64,000 nucleotides of DNA from LMUY01 sp965199105 (GCA_965199105.1 CBDAQO010000002.1:2108001-2172000); one strand, 5' to 3'; counted from the first letter of the stretch, positions 34,055 to 42,667 are shown. Notes: a model not told the origin generated them from the letters alone. Translations and numbers: made by a program.

Positions 34055-36328
34055 ATGCTCCTCAATGGTTACTTCGCGGGACCGATCGCAGGCCTCAAAT
34101 ACAAGACGCCAACCTATTCGGGCGTGACCAACGAGAAGGGGCAGTTCAACTATAGGCCGGGCGAGCGCGTGGCATTCCTGCTGGGCGACATCCCCATCGG
34201 CAGCAGCTTGGGCGCGCCGCGGGTCAATCTTGCGCAGATCGTCAGCCGGGTCGATGGCAATATCCACAAGCTGTGCGATCCCGGCCTGACAAACATCGCG
34301 CGCTTCATCTGCAGCCTCGATTGGGACGGCGATCTCGATGGCGGTATCGTCATCGCGCCCGTGGTGCATGATGTCATTGGTCGCCGGCCGCTGAACTTTC
34401 GCGCCGACGTTTCGTTTGCGGCGCGTCTCGGGGACCGCGTGCGTGAGTTTGAGGACGATCTGCTTATCGCTGACCTCTTTGGTGAGCTCGACGGGAGCGG
34501 CGCGTTCACCGGCAGCCAGCCTCGCCGGCTTTGTTCAGCGGCCACCGCTCGCAACGAGGTCCGTCGGCACATCCTTGGCATCCGACGCTTCAGGGACGTC
34601 ATGATCCCGCTGCAGAATGGGTCGCACGTCTTTGCGGACGTGTTTCGCCCTGACAAGGACGGGGCGTTCCCAGTGATCATGAATTGCGGCGTTTATGGTC
34701 GCGCCTTCCATCACCACTCCATTTGCGGCGTGGGTGATTTCGAGTCGCACGAGCAGGAGGAGGATGCGTATTTCCAGGGTAACTCCGATGGGCTGATCTA
34801 CGAGAACCATGAGACGGTCAACACGGTGGATTGGGTGCCGCACGATTACGTTGTGATTAGGGTCGATGGCCCGGGCACCGGCAAAAGCCCTGGCAAAGTG
34901 GCACCGTGGGGCATCTCGACCGCGGAAGCCTACCGTGACTCGATCGAGTGGGCTGGCGAGCAGCCCTGGTCGAACGGCAACGTCGGCCTATGGGGCATGT
35001 CTTATTACGCCATGACTCAACATGCCGCCGCCAGCCTGCAGCCTTCCCACCTCAAGGCGATGGTGGCGATCGGCACGGACGTGGATCTGTATGAAGAGGT
35101 GGTCTACACGGGTGGCGTCCTGAACGAAGAGTTCTTTCCGGTCTGGTTCAAGGCTGGTGTCGTCCCGGCCATGTGCCGCAAGGAAGACACCGTTGATTTC
35201 ATGGCCATTGCCCGGTCGGCGCCGTTCAAGGATTCCGACCCGGCGGCGATCTTCGGGCCACGGTCCGACGTCTTCATGAGCCCGGATATGAGTGCCGTCA
35301 GTGTGCCGCTCTGGACGGTGGCGTGCACCACGCACCCGGCCCATTTCCATCAACTGGGAAGCAGCGAAGCCTACTTCGCCACCAACACGAAGAACAAGAA
35401 GATCGACTTTTGGGAAGACTGGTTCACCAAGTCGTATGCGGTTGCCAGCATTGCGGAACACCGAGCGTTCTTCGACTATTGGTTGAAGGGCATCGAGAAC
35501 GGCATCATGGACAAGCCGCCGGTCCGGCTTGAAATCCGGGCTGGCGACGGCTGCTCATACAGGCTGGAGGAGAATGAGTGGCCGATCGCCAGGACGAACT
35601 ACGTCAAGTTGTTCCTTGACGCGGCGCAGTCGGACTGGAAGGCCGATCCGTGGCGCAACGACTTTATGCGCCTTTCGCTCGTACCGCCGCAGGAGCCGCG
35701 GCAGGCAGCGTATTCCGCCGAGGTGCCGATCGAAAGCCGCACGGGTCCGTCGCCGGCATTGCTGCCCGTGAAGCCGCCCGCGGCCCTACTCGCGTGGAAG
35801 ACGGGCGTGTCGTTCATCAGCGACCCGTTGACGGAAGACATGGTGTTCGCGGGCTATGGCAAGGCGGAGCTTTGGGTCTCGTCAACGAGCGAGGACATGG
35901 ACATCTTCGTCTCGCTGAGGATTGTCGACGAACTGGATCGGCTCGTCGACCATGCTGGCCCGGTCACCATCGGCATGTCGACGAAGAACTACCCGCTCGC
36001 AAAGGGCTGGCTGAAAGCGTCCCACCGCAAGGTGGACGAGGCACGATCGACTGTTTACACTGTTAAGCACACGCATCGAAAAGCCGATTACGCGCCGCTT
36101 CAGCCCGGCGAGGTGGTGCCCGTGGCAATCGAGATCATTCCCAGCACTGCGCTGCTCAGGAAGGGCTATCGTATTCGGCTGGACATCCAGCCGTTCGACG
36201 GGTTCGACCATGGCAGCCGCCACGCCTATGACTCGAGCTATCATGACGGCGCCCGCAACGTGATCTACACCGGCGGGGATCGGCCGAGTTGGATACAACT
36301 GCCGATTGTGCCTGACCGCCAAAGCTAG
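34055..36328 (+). CDS. CocE/NonD family hydrolase with an N-terminal fused domain
   Basis: 757 residues, about 150 longer than usual. Residues 165-757 are a CocE-type hydrolase: DVMIPLQNGSHVFADVFRPD, RVDGPGTGKSPG, EWAGEQPWSNGNVGLWGMSYYAM with nucleophile Ser316, and a C-terminal jelly roll (AELWVSSTSEDMDIFVSL). Residues 1-150 are different: a short beta-rich module (GPIAGLKYKTPTYSGVTNEKGQF, FLLGDIPIGSS, NIARFICSLDWDGDLDGGI) resembling modules of bacterial surface lipoproteins. No signal peptide is visible. It probably cleaves an ester or amide; the N-terminal module may bind substrate. Only this module's assignment is weak. Confidence 0.82.
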   Translation: MLLNGYFAGPIAGLKYKTPTYSGVTNEKGQFNYRPGERVAFLLGDIPIGSSLGAPRVNLAQIVSRVDGNIHKLCDPGLTNIARFICSLDWDGDLDGGIVIAPVVHDVIGRRPLNFRADVSFAARLGDRVREFEDDLLIADLFGELDGSGAFTGSQPRRLCSAATARNEVRRHILGIRRFRDVMIPLQNGSHVFADVFRPDKDGAFPVIMNCGVYGRAFHHHSICGVGDFESHEQEEDAYFQGNSDGLIYENHETVNTVDWVPHDYVVIRVDGPGTGKSPGKVAPWGISTAEAYRDSIEWAGEQPWSNGNVGLWGMSYYAMTQHAAASLQPSHLKAMVAIGTDVDLYEEVVYTGGVLNEEFFPVWFKAGVVPAMCRKEDTVDFMAIARSAPFKDSDPAAIFGPRSDVFMSPDMSAVSVPLWTVACTTHPAHFHQLGSSEAYFATNTKNKKIDFWEDWFTKSYAVASIAEHRAFFDYWLKGIENGIMDKPPVRLEIRAGDGCSYRLEENEWPIARTNYVKLFLDAAQSDWKADPWRNDFMRLSLVPPQEPRQAAYSAEVPIESRTGPSPALLPVKPPAALLAWKTGVSFISDPLTEDMVFAGYGKAELWVSSTSEDMDIFVSLRIVDELDRLVDHAGPVTIGMSTKNYPLAKGWLKASHRKVDEARSTVYTVKHTHRKADYAPLQPGEVVPVAIEIIPSTALLRKGYRIRLDIQPFDGFDHGSRHAYDSSYHDGARNVIYTGGDRPSWIQLPIVPDRQS

Positions 36329-36437
36329 CTTGCGGCGCTCTATTCCGCCCCAGGAGCGTGCTTCTCGTCACCCGGCTGCGTGGCCGGGAAGAGGCCGTCG
36401 ATGTCCTTGCGTAAGCCTGCCGATTGCTACATTGACT

Positions 36438-37295
36438 ATGCTTACCGATTCGACATGTGACATGAGGACTCGTATTCCCCAACCATCGCATTTGCCGCCG
36501 AAGCCGGAGAAGCCACGGCGCAGGCGCGTCAAGATCACCGACGAGATCATCGAGAGCTTACGGCAGGATATCGTCACCCGTCGGTTGCCGCATGGGGAAC
36601 GGCTGCCCAGTGAGAAGGAGTTGTCCGACCGCTTCGGCGTAAGCCAGCCAACGGTGCGGGAGGCGATCCGAGCGCTGGAAACGCTTGGCCTGGTCGAGGT
36701 GCTGCATGGCAACGGGACCTTTGTCCGGAGCCAAGGCGATTACGCCCTCGCGTCCGCGCTGCAAACGCTGCTGCAGCTCGAGAGTGTCGGGATCATGGAC
36801 GTCCTCGACGTGCGGCGGATGCTGGGCCAGCACTCCATCGAAGCCGCGGCGATCCAAGCAACCGAGGACGACATCAAAGCCATCGACGCGGCGAAAGCGC
36901 GCTTCGACACTCCATCTGTCATGAAGGATGTCGATGATGTGATTGCGTGCATTATCGACTTCCCGCGCGCCGTGTCGGCGGCCTCGCACAACGCGATCCT
37001 GCACTCCCTGGAGACCTTTCTGCTGGTCTTGGTCAACGAGGTCCAGGTAAAATCCCTGCCAGACCGTGGCGTCCGTTTCTGGCGCGCTCGAGCGGTGGCG
37101 TTCCAGCCGCATCGGCTTGCGATCTTGGCCGGGATACGCTCGCGCAACCCGGCCACCGCGCGCACCGCGATGCTCGCGTATTTCGACGCTCAGCGCGCGC
37201 GCTTCGAGCAAGACCACACCTTGCGCGCGTTGAATCTGGCGAGCCCGAAGCTGGTTGCGATCATGTCAAACATGGTCAGTCGGTTGAAAGACTGA
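36438..37295 (+). CDS. GntR family regulator, FadR-like (FCD) type
   Basis: About 285 residues. The N-terminal winged helix is clear: EIIESLRQDIVTRRLPHGERLPSEKELSDRFGVSQPTVREAIRALETLGLVEV in pattern (residues about 35-88), followed by an all-helical FCD-like effector domain. The start could be ATG 36438 or 36462; neither has a good ribosome site. The gene follows the fused hydrolase by 109 bp in the same direction and is a good candidate for local control of the island, since the TetR-like protein lacks its DNA-binding part. Confidence 0.85.
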   Translation: MLTDSTCDMRTRIPQPSHLPPKPEKPRRRRVKITDEIIESLRQDIVTRRLPHGERLPSEKELSDRFGVSQPTVREAIRALETLGLVEVLHGNGTFVRSQGDYALASALQTLLQLESVGIMDVLDVRRMLGQHSIEAAAIQATEDDIKAIDAAKARFDTPSVMKDVDDVIACIIDFPRAVSAASHNAILHSLETFLLVLVNEVQVKSLPDRGVRFWRARAVAFQPHRLAILAGIRSRNPATARTAMLAYFDAQRARFEQDHTLRALNLASPKLVAIMSNMVSRLKD

Positions 37296-37376
37296 GGGGG
37301 CGAGCGCCAAGGCTGCGGCGGCGGCACAAACGACCGTCGGCTCGCAAACGAACGCTGGCCGGGTTGAGAGGGTTGG

Positions 37377-37940
37377 TCAAGGCCGGGCTACCCCGCTGTC
37401 TAAGCGGACGGATTGCTTGCCGCTAAACCCGGCAACCTTGCGAAGGCTCGGGTCGGTGCCGTCCCGCCTCCCAACCGACGCGTCTGGGTGGTCATCGAAC
37501 CAGCCCTCAGGAGGATATCTGAACATCCAGTCGACGAGGAGGGTGCGGTGTGCGATCAGCCATTGGCCGTCCCGCTGCTCGAACCGGTCGAGGTAGCGCG
37601 CCCAAAGTTTTACCTTCTCGTTTTTCCAGTGGTGGAGTTCCGACCCTTGGTGATCGGCGTTCAGGTAGGTTTCGACATAGGCCGTGTCGGGCCCATCGAA
37701 CTCGATGAGACTATTGCCGAGGAAGTGCATCGTCCGCACGAACCGCGGCATTTCCTTGCTGAGAAAGTCGAAGAAGCCTTCCGCCGAGCCAACATGCAGA
37801 CTTGCCGGAAACTGGATGTGCGCATCCTTGTGGAAGGCGGAGCGAACCAGTGACATATCGACGCGGTCCAAACCCCGGCAATAACGCAGCAGCACGTCGT
37901 GGATTTCAGTCCGAGCGCTAAGTTCCTCGAGCGTCATCAT
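37377..37940 (-). CDS. SnoaL-like (NTF2-fold) protein B
   Basis: 187 residues of the SnoaL_4 type: ARTEIHDVLLRYCRGLDRVDMSLVRSAFHKDA in pattern, then MHFLGNSLIEFDGPDTAYVETY and a Trp-rich C-terminal strand (DGQWLIAHRTLLVDW). Proteins of this group include small dehydratases and ring-modifying enzymes. It has a strong GGAGGAGGA site before ATG 37940. Divergent from the monooxygenase-like gene. The last 30 residues are basic and poorly conserved. Confidence 0.77.
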   Translation of the reverse strand: MMTLEELSARTEIHDVLLRYCRGLDRVDMSLVRSAFHKDAHIQFPASLHVGSAEGFFDFLSKEMPRFVRTMHFLGNSLIEFDGPDTAYVETYLNADHQGSELHHWKNEKVKLWARYLDRFEQRDGQWLIAHRTLLVDWMFRYPPEGWFDDHPDASVGRRDGTDPSLRKVAGFSGKQSVRLDSGVARP

Positions 37941-37970
37941 TCCTCCTCCTATTCTTCTGCCTTCGAGTCG

Positions 37971-37999
37971 GTCTAGGTCACCAAATCACCTTTTGTCAA
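37971..37999 (-). promoter_or_regulatory. Promoter/operator candidate before SnoaL-like B
   Basis: On the reverse strand TTGACA (37999-37994) is followed by AAAGGTGATT and then TGGTGACCTA (37983-37974) at the -10 position. It matches the motif pair at 33871-33897 and sits about 20-60 bases before the ATG. Confidence 0.4.
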
Positions 38000-38198
38000 T
38001 CATGCGCCACCAGCAGGTGGCAGCCTCGGCCCAGCGTCTTGCCTTGGCAGCAGGACGTGCAGACACTTGGTGTCTTTAACACTGCTTGACTTTTTCAGCG
38101 GCGCGAAGATATCCTGCCCAGAGGCAAATTCAACGATTGGTCGCTTCTAAGCCGGCATCGACGCCGGGCTTGGCGGCGCAGGGAGCGGGGGTCCGGAT

Positions 38199-39461
38199 AT
38201 GACCGTGCTGAACAAATCGCCTTTGGTGGTGCGTAGTGGGCCGTCGGCATCGGCCACGATTGGCAAATCGGCCCTCGACCTGGTCAGCCAAATCGAGGAG
38301 CTGCATTCATGGCTCCGTGGCATGCAGGGCGAGGCAGAGCTGCAGCGCCGAGTGCCGCAAGCGACCGTGGAGCGTCTCGATGCGCTCGGGGTTTACCGGC
38401 TCGCCACGCCGAGCCGGTTTGGCGGCGCCGATTTCTCGTCACGGGAGCTGTTCTACATCTACGAAGCGCTTGGGCGCGGATGCGGCGCGACGGCGTGGAC
38501 GACCTGGGCTTCCAGCGGCGGCAATTTGTGGAGCATGGCATTCCCTGACAGCGCCGTGACCCCGGTCTATAGCGCGACATGGGTGGGTAACCGGACCTGC
38601 GCGGTGGGCGGCAGTTCGCGGCGCCTGTCCGGCACCGCACGCAAGGTGGCTGGCGGGTGGATGATACGGGGAGCTTGGCCCTTTGCCACCGGAAGCGCTC
38701 ATGCCTCGCATGCCTACCTCGCCGTGTTCTGCGACGACCACGACGACACGAAGGTTGGCATGGCCCTGGTGCCAAAGGACTCCTACAGTCGGCTCGATGA
38801 TTGGGACACGATGGGCATGGCGGGGACGGGGAGTGCCACGATTGCCATTGAGGCAGAGCTGTTCGTGGACGACGAGCATTTCAGCTCACCGCAGATGTTG
38901 CGTGAACGGCTCGCCGAGCTGAGGGGGCGGGGATTGGGGCCGCGGCCCGGCGGGCTTGGCCGCTCGCTCATGGTTGGCTCGGGCAACGCGCTGGGCATGG
39001 CCAATCACGCGCTCGAGCTTTTCCTGGGGGTGATTGGGAAGAAGGCGATCGCCTATTCGCCGTATAGCTGCCAACGGGACGCTCCAGTGACGCATCTGGA
39101 GGTGGGCTACGTTCAGATGCAGATCAAAGCTGCGCGCTTTGTTGCTGAAGCGGCGTTGGATGATCTCGATCGTCTCTATGAGAACGGCGAGGAGGTTATC
39201 GACGGCGACGTTGTCCGGTATCACGCGGACACGGCGTTTGTGTGGGATAGCTGCGCCACTGCGATCGAGCGGTTGTTCAAGGCCTCGGGTGCTTCGGCGA
39301 TTGCCAAGAAGCAGGCGCTGCAGTTGATCGCGCGGAACTGCCGTGCCGGCTCCATGCATGCGGCCCATAATATCCAGACGTGCATGGAGAATTATGGTCG
39401 GCAACTTTGTGGCGTCACGACAACGGTGACGTCGGCCACCGTGTTGGAACGGGCAGGCTAG
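38199..39461 (+). CDS. Acyl-CoA-dehydrogenase-fold flavin monooxygenase (group D-like)
   Basis: 420 residues with the acyl-CoA dehydrogenase fold: VPQATVERLDALGVYRLATPSRFGG at the N-terminus, middle beta domain with VAGGWMIRGAWPFATGS, and a C-terminal helical domain (Acyl-CoA_dh_2 type) ending in GSMHAAHNIQTCMENYG. The lack of the catalytic Glu context and the WPFATG motif favour the group D two-component flavin monooxygenases (HsaA/HpaB-like), which hydroxylate using reduced flavin from a separate reductase. No reductase gene is adjacent. Its TAG stop is part of the CTAGAGCA end of a repeat. Confidence 0.78.
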   Translation: MTVLNKSPLVVRSGPSASATIGKSALDLVSQIEELHSWLRGMQGEAELQRRVPQATVERLDALGVYRLATPSRFGGADFSSRELFYIYEALGRGCGATAWTTWASSGGNLWSMAFPDSAVTPVYSATWVGNRTCAVGGSSRRLSGTARKVAGGWMIRGAWPFATGSAHASHAYLAVFCDDHDDTKVGMALVPKDSYSRLDDWDTMGMAGTGSATIAIEAELFVDDEHFSSPQMLRERLAELRGRGLGPRPGGLGRSLMVGSGNALGMANHALELFLGVIGKKAIAYSPYSCQRDAPVTHLEVGYVQMQIKAARFVAEAALDDLDRLYENGEEVIDGDVVRYHADTAFVWDSCATAIERLFKASGASAIAKKQALQLIARNCRAGSMHAAHNIQTCMENYGRQLCGVTTTVTSATVLERAG

Positions 39462-39565
39462 AGCATTCTCCGTTCGCGTCGGCTCACTCCAAATCCTCTA
39501 GCTCGTTGTTTTGGCGAGCATCTTCACCCGATCAGGTGATTCCACCTGATCGGGATCTGCTCTAG
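39458..39565. repeat. Intergenic repeat 1, CTAGAGCA...TGCTCTAG ends
   Basis: A 108-bp element bounded by CTAGAGCA and its inverse TGCTCTAG. Near its right end is a perfect stem: CCCGATCAGGTG, ATTC, CACCTGATCGGG (39529-39556). The TAG stop of the preceding gene lies inside the left end. It sits between convergent genes and could also end transcription both ways. Intergenic repeats of this general form are widespread in alphaproteobacteria. Confidence 0.7.
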
Positions 39566-39606
39566 CACAAGCGCGCCCGAACCGATGGCCCGGTGACGCG
39601 TCCCGC

Positions 39607-40029
39607 TCACCGGACCATGAGGGACAAGGCGACTGCGACAGCGGTCAGGCCGCACAGCACGTAGCTAACCAATTGCTGCGGCGCGAGCCCCAGGGGCCGG
39701 GCCGTCTCGGCCTCGAAGTCTGGGTCGGTCCAAGACGTCCCTGGAAAGATCGTCGCAAGCGCCATCGCGACGAAGTAGCTCGCGGCCGAGACGGTCGCGA
39801 TCAGGAACGACCCAAACGTCAGCACCGGTGATCCGAACAGCACGGCCAGCGAAAGCAAACCACCGAAGATGCCCATGAGCATCGTCTGCCCGTTGTGGAA
39901 CTTCGCGTGCGGCGGCCACGCAGGGTTCCACAGGTGCTGCTTGCTAGTTTGCGGCACGACAGCGTCCGCGAACAGACCGCCAAAATTGGCAACTGCAACG
40001 ACGGCGATGATCCACTTGGCGAATTCCAC
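39607..40029 (-). CDS. Small membrane protein, DUF6640-like
   Basis: About 140 residues with four hydrophobic segments (WIIAVVAVANFGGLFADAVV; MLMGIFGGLLSLAVLF; FLIATVSAASYFVAMALA; LVSYVLCGLTAVAVALSLMV). The loop HLWNPAWPPHAKFHNGQTM between helices 1 and 2 is the distinctive conserved part of this family. Function unknown. GTG at 40029 is chosen because AAGGAGG lies six bases upstream. Confidence 0.65.
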   Translation of the reverse strand: MEFAKWIIAVVAVANFGGLFADAVVPQTSKQHLWNPAWPPHAKFHNGQTMLMGIFGGLLSLAVLFGSPVLTFGSFLIATVSAASYFVAMALATIFPGTSWTDPDFEAETARPLGLAPQQLVSYVLCGLTAVAVALSLMVR

Positions 40030-40276
40030 GGCACACCTCCTTCTCATCCAAGCGAGAAAGACGTGCCGGAGGCCGGCCCGCGGGTGCGGGAGGCTCGTAC
40101 GGCGCAATGGCCACCCGGACTACCGACCGGGCCGTGACTTTTGCACGTCTGCACCAAAGGTGCCGCCATGGTCGGGGCGTGTCAATGCAATCGCCCGGCC
40201 GAAGGGTGCATCGGCGGTCGGCCGGCCGGATGGTTCGCCGCCTGCACAGCCCGATCGCTCCGCCAGCAGAAAATGC

Positions 40277-40305
40277 TTGGCAACGATTGTCTCCATGTTA
40301 CATGT
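40277..40305 (+). promoter_or_regulatory. Promoter with GntR-like operator before the HAD/PLP/RidA operon
   Basis: TTGGCA (40277) and TACATG (40299) are 16 bases apart. CATGTTACATG (40294-40304), a perfect 11-base palindrome with a GT-N-AC core, overlaps the -10. GT/AC cores are typical of GntR-family operators and a GntR gene ends this gene set. The 303-bp divergent gap 40030-40332 holds nothing else recognised. Confidence 0.45.
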
Positions 40306-40332
40306 AGAACTGAGGCAACGCCGAGTGCGACG

Positions 40333-40968
40333 ATGACTGCCAAGCGCCCACTAAGATTCGATGCCGTCGTGTTCGACCTGCTGACGGCACTGCTGGATTC
40401 CTGGGCGCTTTGGAACCGCGCGGCAGGATCACAGACCGACGGGCTGCGCTGGCGCCGGGCCTATCTGCGCCTGACCTACGGTTGCGGCGCCTATCGGCCT
40501 TACGAGGACCTTGTGGCGGAGGCCGCAAGCAGTGCCGGGTTGCCGCAAGGCGCCGCTATTGCGCTGTGCCGCACGTGGGACGGGCTGCGGCCCTGGGCGG
40601 AAGCGCCGGCGATCCTTGGCGACCTCGCGCGGCGCGCCGTGCCGCTCGGCGTGGCCACGAACTGTTCCGCTGCCATGGGCCACCGAGCAGCGCTGGCCGT
40701 CGGCGTGCCGTTCACCGCCGTCGTCACGGCCGAGGCGGCGGGCTTCTACAAGCCGCATCCCGAACCCTATCGCGCCGTGCTTGCCCGGCTTGGGACCGAC
40801 CCGGCACGCACCCTGTTCGTCGCCGGGTCCCCGGCCGACGTGCCCGGCGCCACGGCCGTCGGTATGCCGGTGTTCTGGCACAATCGCGCGGGCCTGCCCT
40901 TTGTGGCCGATGCGGCGCGCCCATTCCTGGTCGCCGACACGCTGCAGCCGCTGCTGGAACTCGCGTGA
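40333..40968 (+). CDS. HAD-superfamily hydrolase, 2-haloacid-dehalogenase-like
   Basis: 211 residues. HAD motifs: nucleophile Asp15 in VVFDLLTALLDS, motif II in GVATNCSAAMG, Lys in FYKPHPEPY and motif IV GSPADVPGATAVGMPVFWHNR. The second Asp of phosphatases (DxD) is absent, as in haloacid dehalogenases. The wording GS/FWHNR also matches haloacid dehalogenase type II. Cytoplasmic. Its TGA overlaps the ATG of the PLP enzyme (40966-40970). ATG 40333 is chosen because homology starts there. Confidence 0.77.
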   Translation: MTAKRPLRFDAVVFDLLTALLDSWALWNRAAGSQTDGLRWRRAYLRLTYGCGAYRPYEDLVAEAASSAGLPQGAAIALCRTWDGLRPWAEAPAILGDLARRAVPLGVATNCSAAMGHRAALAVGVPFTAVVTAEAAGFYKPHPEPYRAVLARLGTDPARTLFVAGSPADVPGATAVGMPVFWHNRAGLPFVADAARPFLVADTLQPLLELA

Positions 40969-42113
40969 TGGGTGGCGTCTCGGCGCTTGCCCAGCTCGAA
41001 ACGCCACGGCTCCTGCTGGACCAGGGCCGGCTCGAGCGGAACGCGTCGCGCATGCGGGAGCGCTGTGCGGCGCTGGGCGTCGTGCTGCGGCCGCACCTCA
41101 AGACGGCGAAATCGGTCGAGGTCGCCCGGGTCGCCGGCGGCGGTGCACCGGGCCCGGTGACGGTGTCCACCCTGGCCGAGGCCGAGTATTTCGCGGCCGC
41201 CGGCTGGGACGACCTCCTGTACACCACCGCGATGACGCCGGCCAAGGTGGCGCGCGCCGCCCGGATCGTCCGCGAAACCGGCGTCGGGCTGCGGCTCGTG
41301 GTGGACAGTCCCCAAGCGGCAACGCTGCTCGGGGCGGCTGCGGCGACCGAGGGCGCCACGTTCGGCGTGTTGGCGGAAGTGGATTGCGGCGAACATCGCA
41401 GCGGCACCGCGCCGGCCTCCGCCGACCTCGCTGCGGTCGCCGCTGCCATTTCCGCGGCTGCCCCGAACCTCCGGCTCGTGGGCGTGATGACCCATGCCGG
41501 GCACTCCTACGCGCTGGATGACCCGGCCCGGATCCGGGCGTTGGCGGAAGCCGAACGGGCCGCTGCCGTTGCATCGGCAGAGATGCTACGTGGTCTCGGC
41601 CACCGCTGCGCCATCGTCAGCGTCGGCTCGACCCCCACCGTGCTGTTCGCCGAGCACCTGGGCGGCGTCACGGAGGCACGCGCCGGCATCTACCTGTTCA
41701 ACGACCTGGCGCAGCTTTCGCGCGGCGTCTGCACCGAGGCGGACCTTGCCGTCTCCGTGCTGGCCACCGTCATCGGGCACCAGCGCAGCGGCCCGAGCTT
41801 GGTGCTGGACGCTGGCGCCCTGGCCCTGTCCAAGGATCTCAGCGCCAACCGCTTCCTGCCCGGCACGCAGTACGGCTGGGTCTGCGACAGCGAAACGCTG
41901 CAGCGGCTCGGCACCCTCAGCGTCGAAACCGTGCACCAGGAGCATGGGACCGTCCCCGTGCCGGACGAGGGCTGGTTCGCGCGCAGGCCGGTGGGCAGCA
42001 CCGTGCGCATCCTGCCCAACCACGCGTGCCTGACCTGTGCCGCCTACGGGTCCTACGACGTGCTGCGGGACGGCGCCTTAACCGACCGCTGGACCCGCAC
42101 GGGCGGCTGGTGA
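40968..42113 (+). CDS. PLP enzyme, D-serine dehydratase/D-threonine aldolase-like (DSD1 family)
   Basis: 381 residues. Alanine-racemase-type barrel with the PLP lysine in LRPHLKTAKS (Lys45), EVDCGEHRSG and the C-terminal zinc site PNHACLT (His352, Cys354), which is the mark of the fold-type III D-serine dehydratases, D-threonine aldolases and 3-hydroxyaspartate dehydratases. These enzymes need PLP and a metal and act on D-beta-hydroxy amino acids. Dehydration gives enamines, which fits the RidA gene 20 bp downstream. Confidence 0.83.
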   Translation: MGGVSALAQLETPRLLLDQGRLERNASRMRERCAALGVVLRPHLKTAKSVEVARVAGGGAPGPVTVSTLAEAEYFAAAGWDDLLYTTAMTPAKVARAARIVRETGVGLRLVVDSPQAATLLGAAAATEGATFGVLAEVDCGEHRSGTAPASADLAAVAAAISAAAPNLRLVGVMTHAGHSYALDDPARIRALAEAERAAAVASAEMLRGLGHRCAIVSVGSTPTVLFAEHLGGVTEARAGIYLFNDLAQLSRGVCTEADLAVSVLATVIGHQRSGPSLVLDAGALALSKDLSANRFLPGTQYGWVCDSETLQRLGTLSVETVHQEHGTVPVPDEGWFARRPVGSTVRILPNHACLTCAAYGSYDVLRDGALTDRWTRTGGW

Positions 42114-42133
42114 CGCAAATGGAGGACGACACG

Positions 42134-42550
42134 ATGCCGACGCCAACCCCAACGCCGGCTTCGCGGTTGACCGAGGTGCGCTGCGCCGACGCGCCGCAGC
42201 CCGGCGGCCACTACGCCCAGGCCGTGCTGCACGGAACGGCGCTCTACGTGTCCGGCCAGCTCGGCGTCACCCGCGACACCACGGATGCCGCTTCGGTGCC
42301 CGTCGCGGACCAGGTCGCCTTTGCGCTGGGCAACATCGAGCGCATCGCCCGTGTGGTCGGCGCCGGGCGGGCCGACGTGGTGAAATGCACCGTGTTCGTG
42401 ACTGGCATCGAGCATTGGGACGAGGCGAACCGCGCCTATGCCGCATTCTTCGGCGCGCACCGGCCGGCTCGGTCGGTGGTACCCTGCGCGGCGCTGCACT
42501 TCGGCGCCAAGGTCGAGATCGAAGCCATCGTGGCGGTTGGCGGCAGCTAG
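42134..42550 (+). CDS. RidA family enamine/imine deaminase
   Basis: 138 residues of the YjgF/RidA/UK114 family: GGHYAQAVLHGTALYVSGQLG, ALGNIERIARVVGAG, then VKCTVFVTGIEHW and the active-site region RPARSVVPCAALHFGAKVEIEAI with Arg and Glu. RidA hydrolyses reactive enamines from PLP dehydratases. GGAGG lies upstream of ATG 42134. The TAG stop is inside the end of repeat 2. Confidence 0.88.
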   Translation: MPTPTPTPASRLTEVRCADAPQPGGHYAQAVLHGTALYVSGQLGVTRDTTDAASVPVADQVAFALGNIERIARVVGAGRADVVKCTVFVTGIEHWDEANRAYAAFFGAHRPARSVVPCAALHFGAKVEIEAIVAVGGS

Positions 42551-42652
42551 AGCATGATCTCTTCGATCATGCTCCGCTTGACTGAGAAAAGAGCAGCTTT
42601 ATCCGAGCCTTCGGATCGCAAAGCGACTCCGATTGCTCGGATGCTGCTCTAG
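42547..42652. repeat. Intergenic repeat 2, CTAGAGCA...TGCTCTAG ends
   Basis: A 106-bp element with the same 8-base inverted ends as the element at 39458. Its strong stem is at the left end (AGCATGATC, TCTTC, GATCATGCT at 42551-42573), so it may be inserted in the opposite orientation. The interior differs. The stop of ridA lies in the left end, and the GntR start follows the right end by 15 bp. Confidence 0.7.
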
Positions 42653-42667
42653 GGCCTCGACCTCGCC

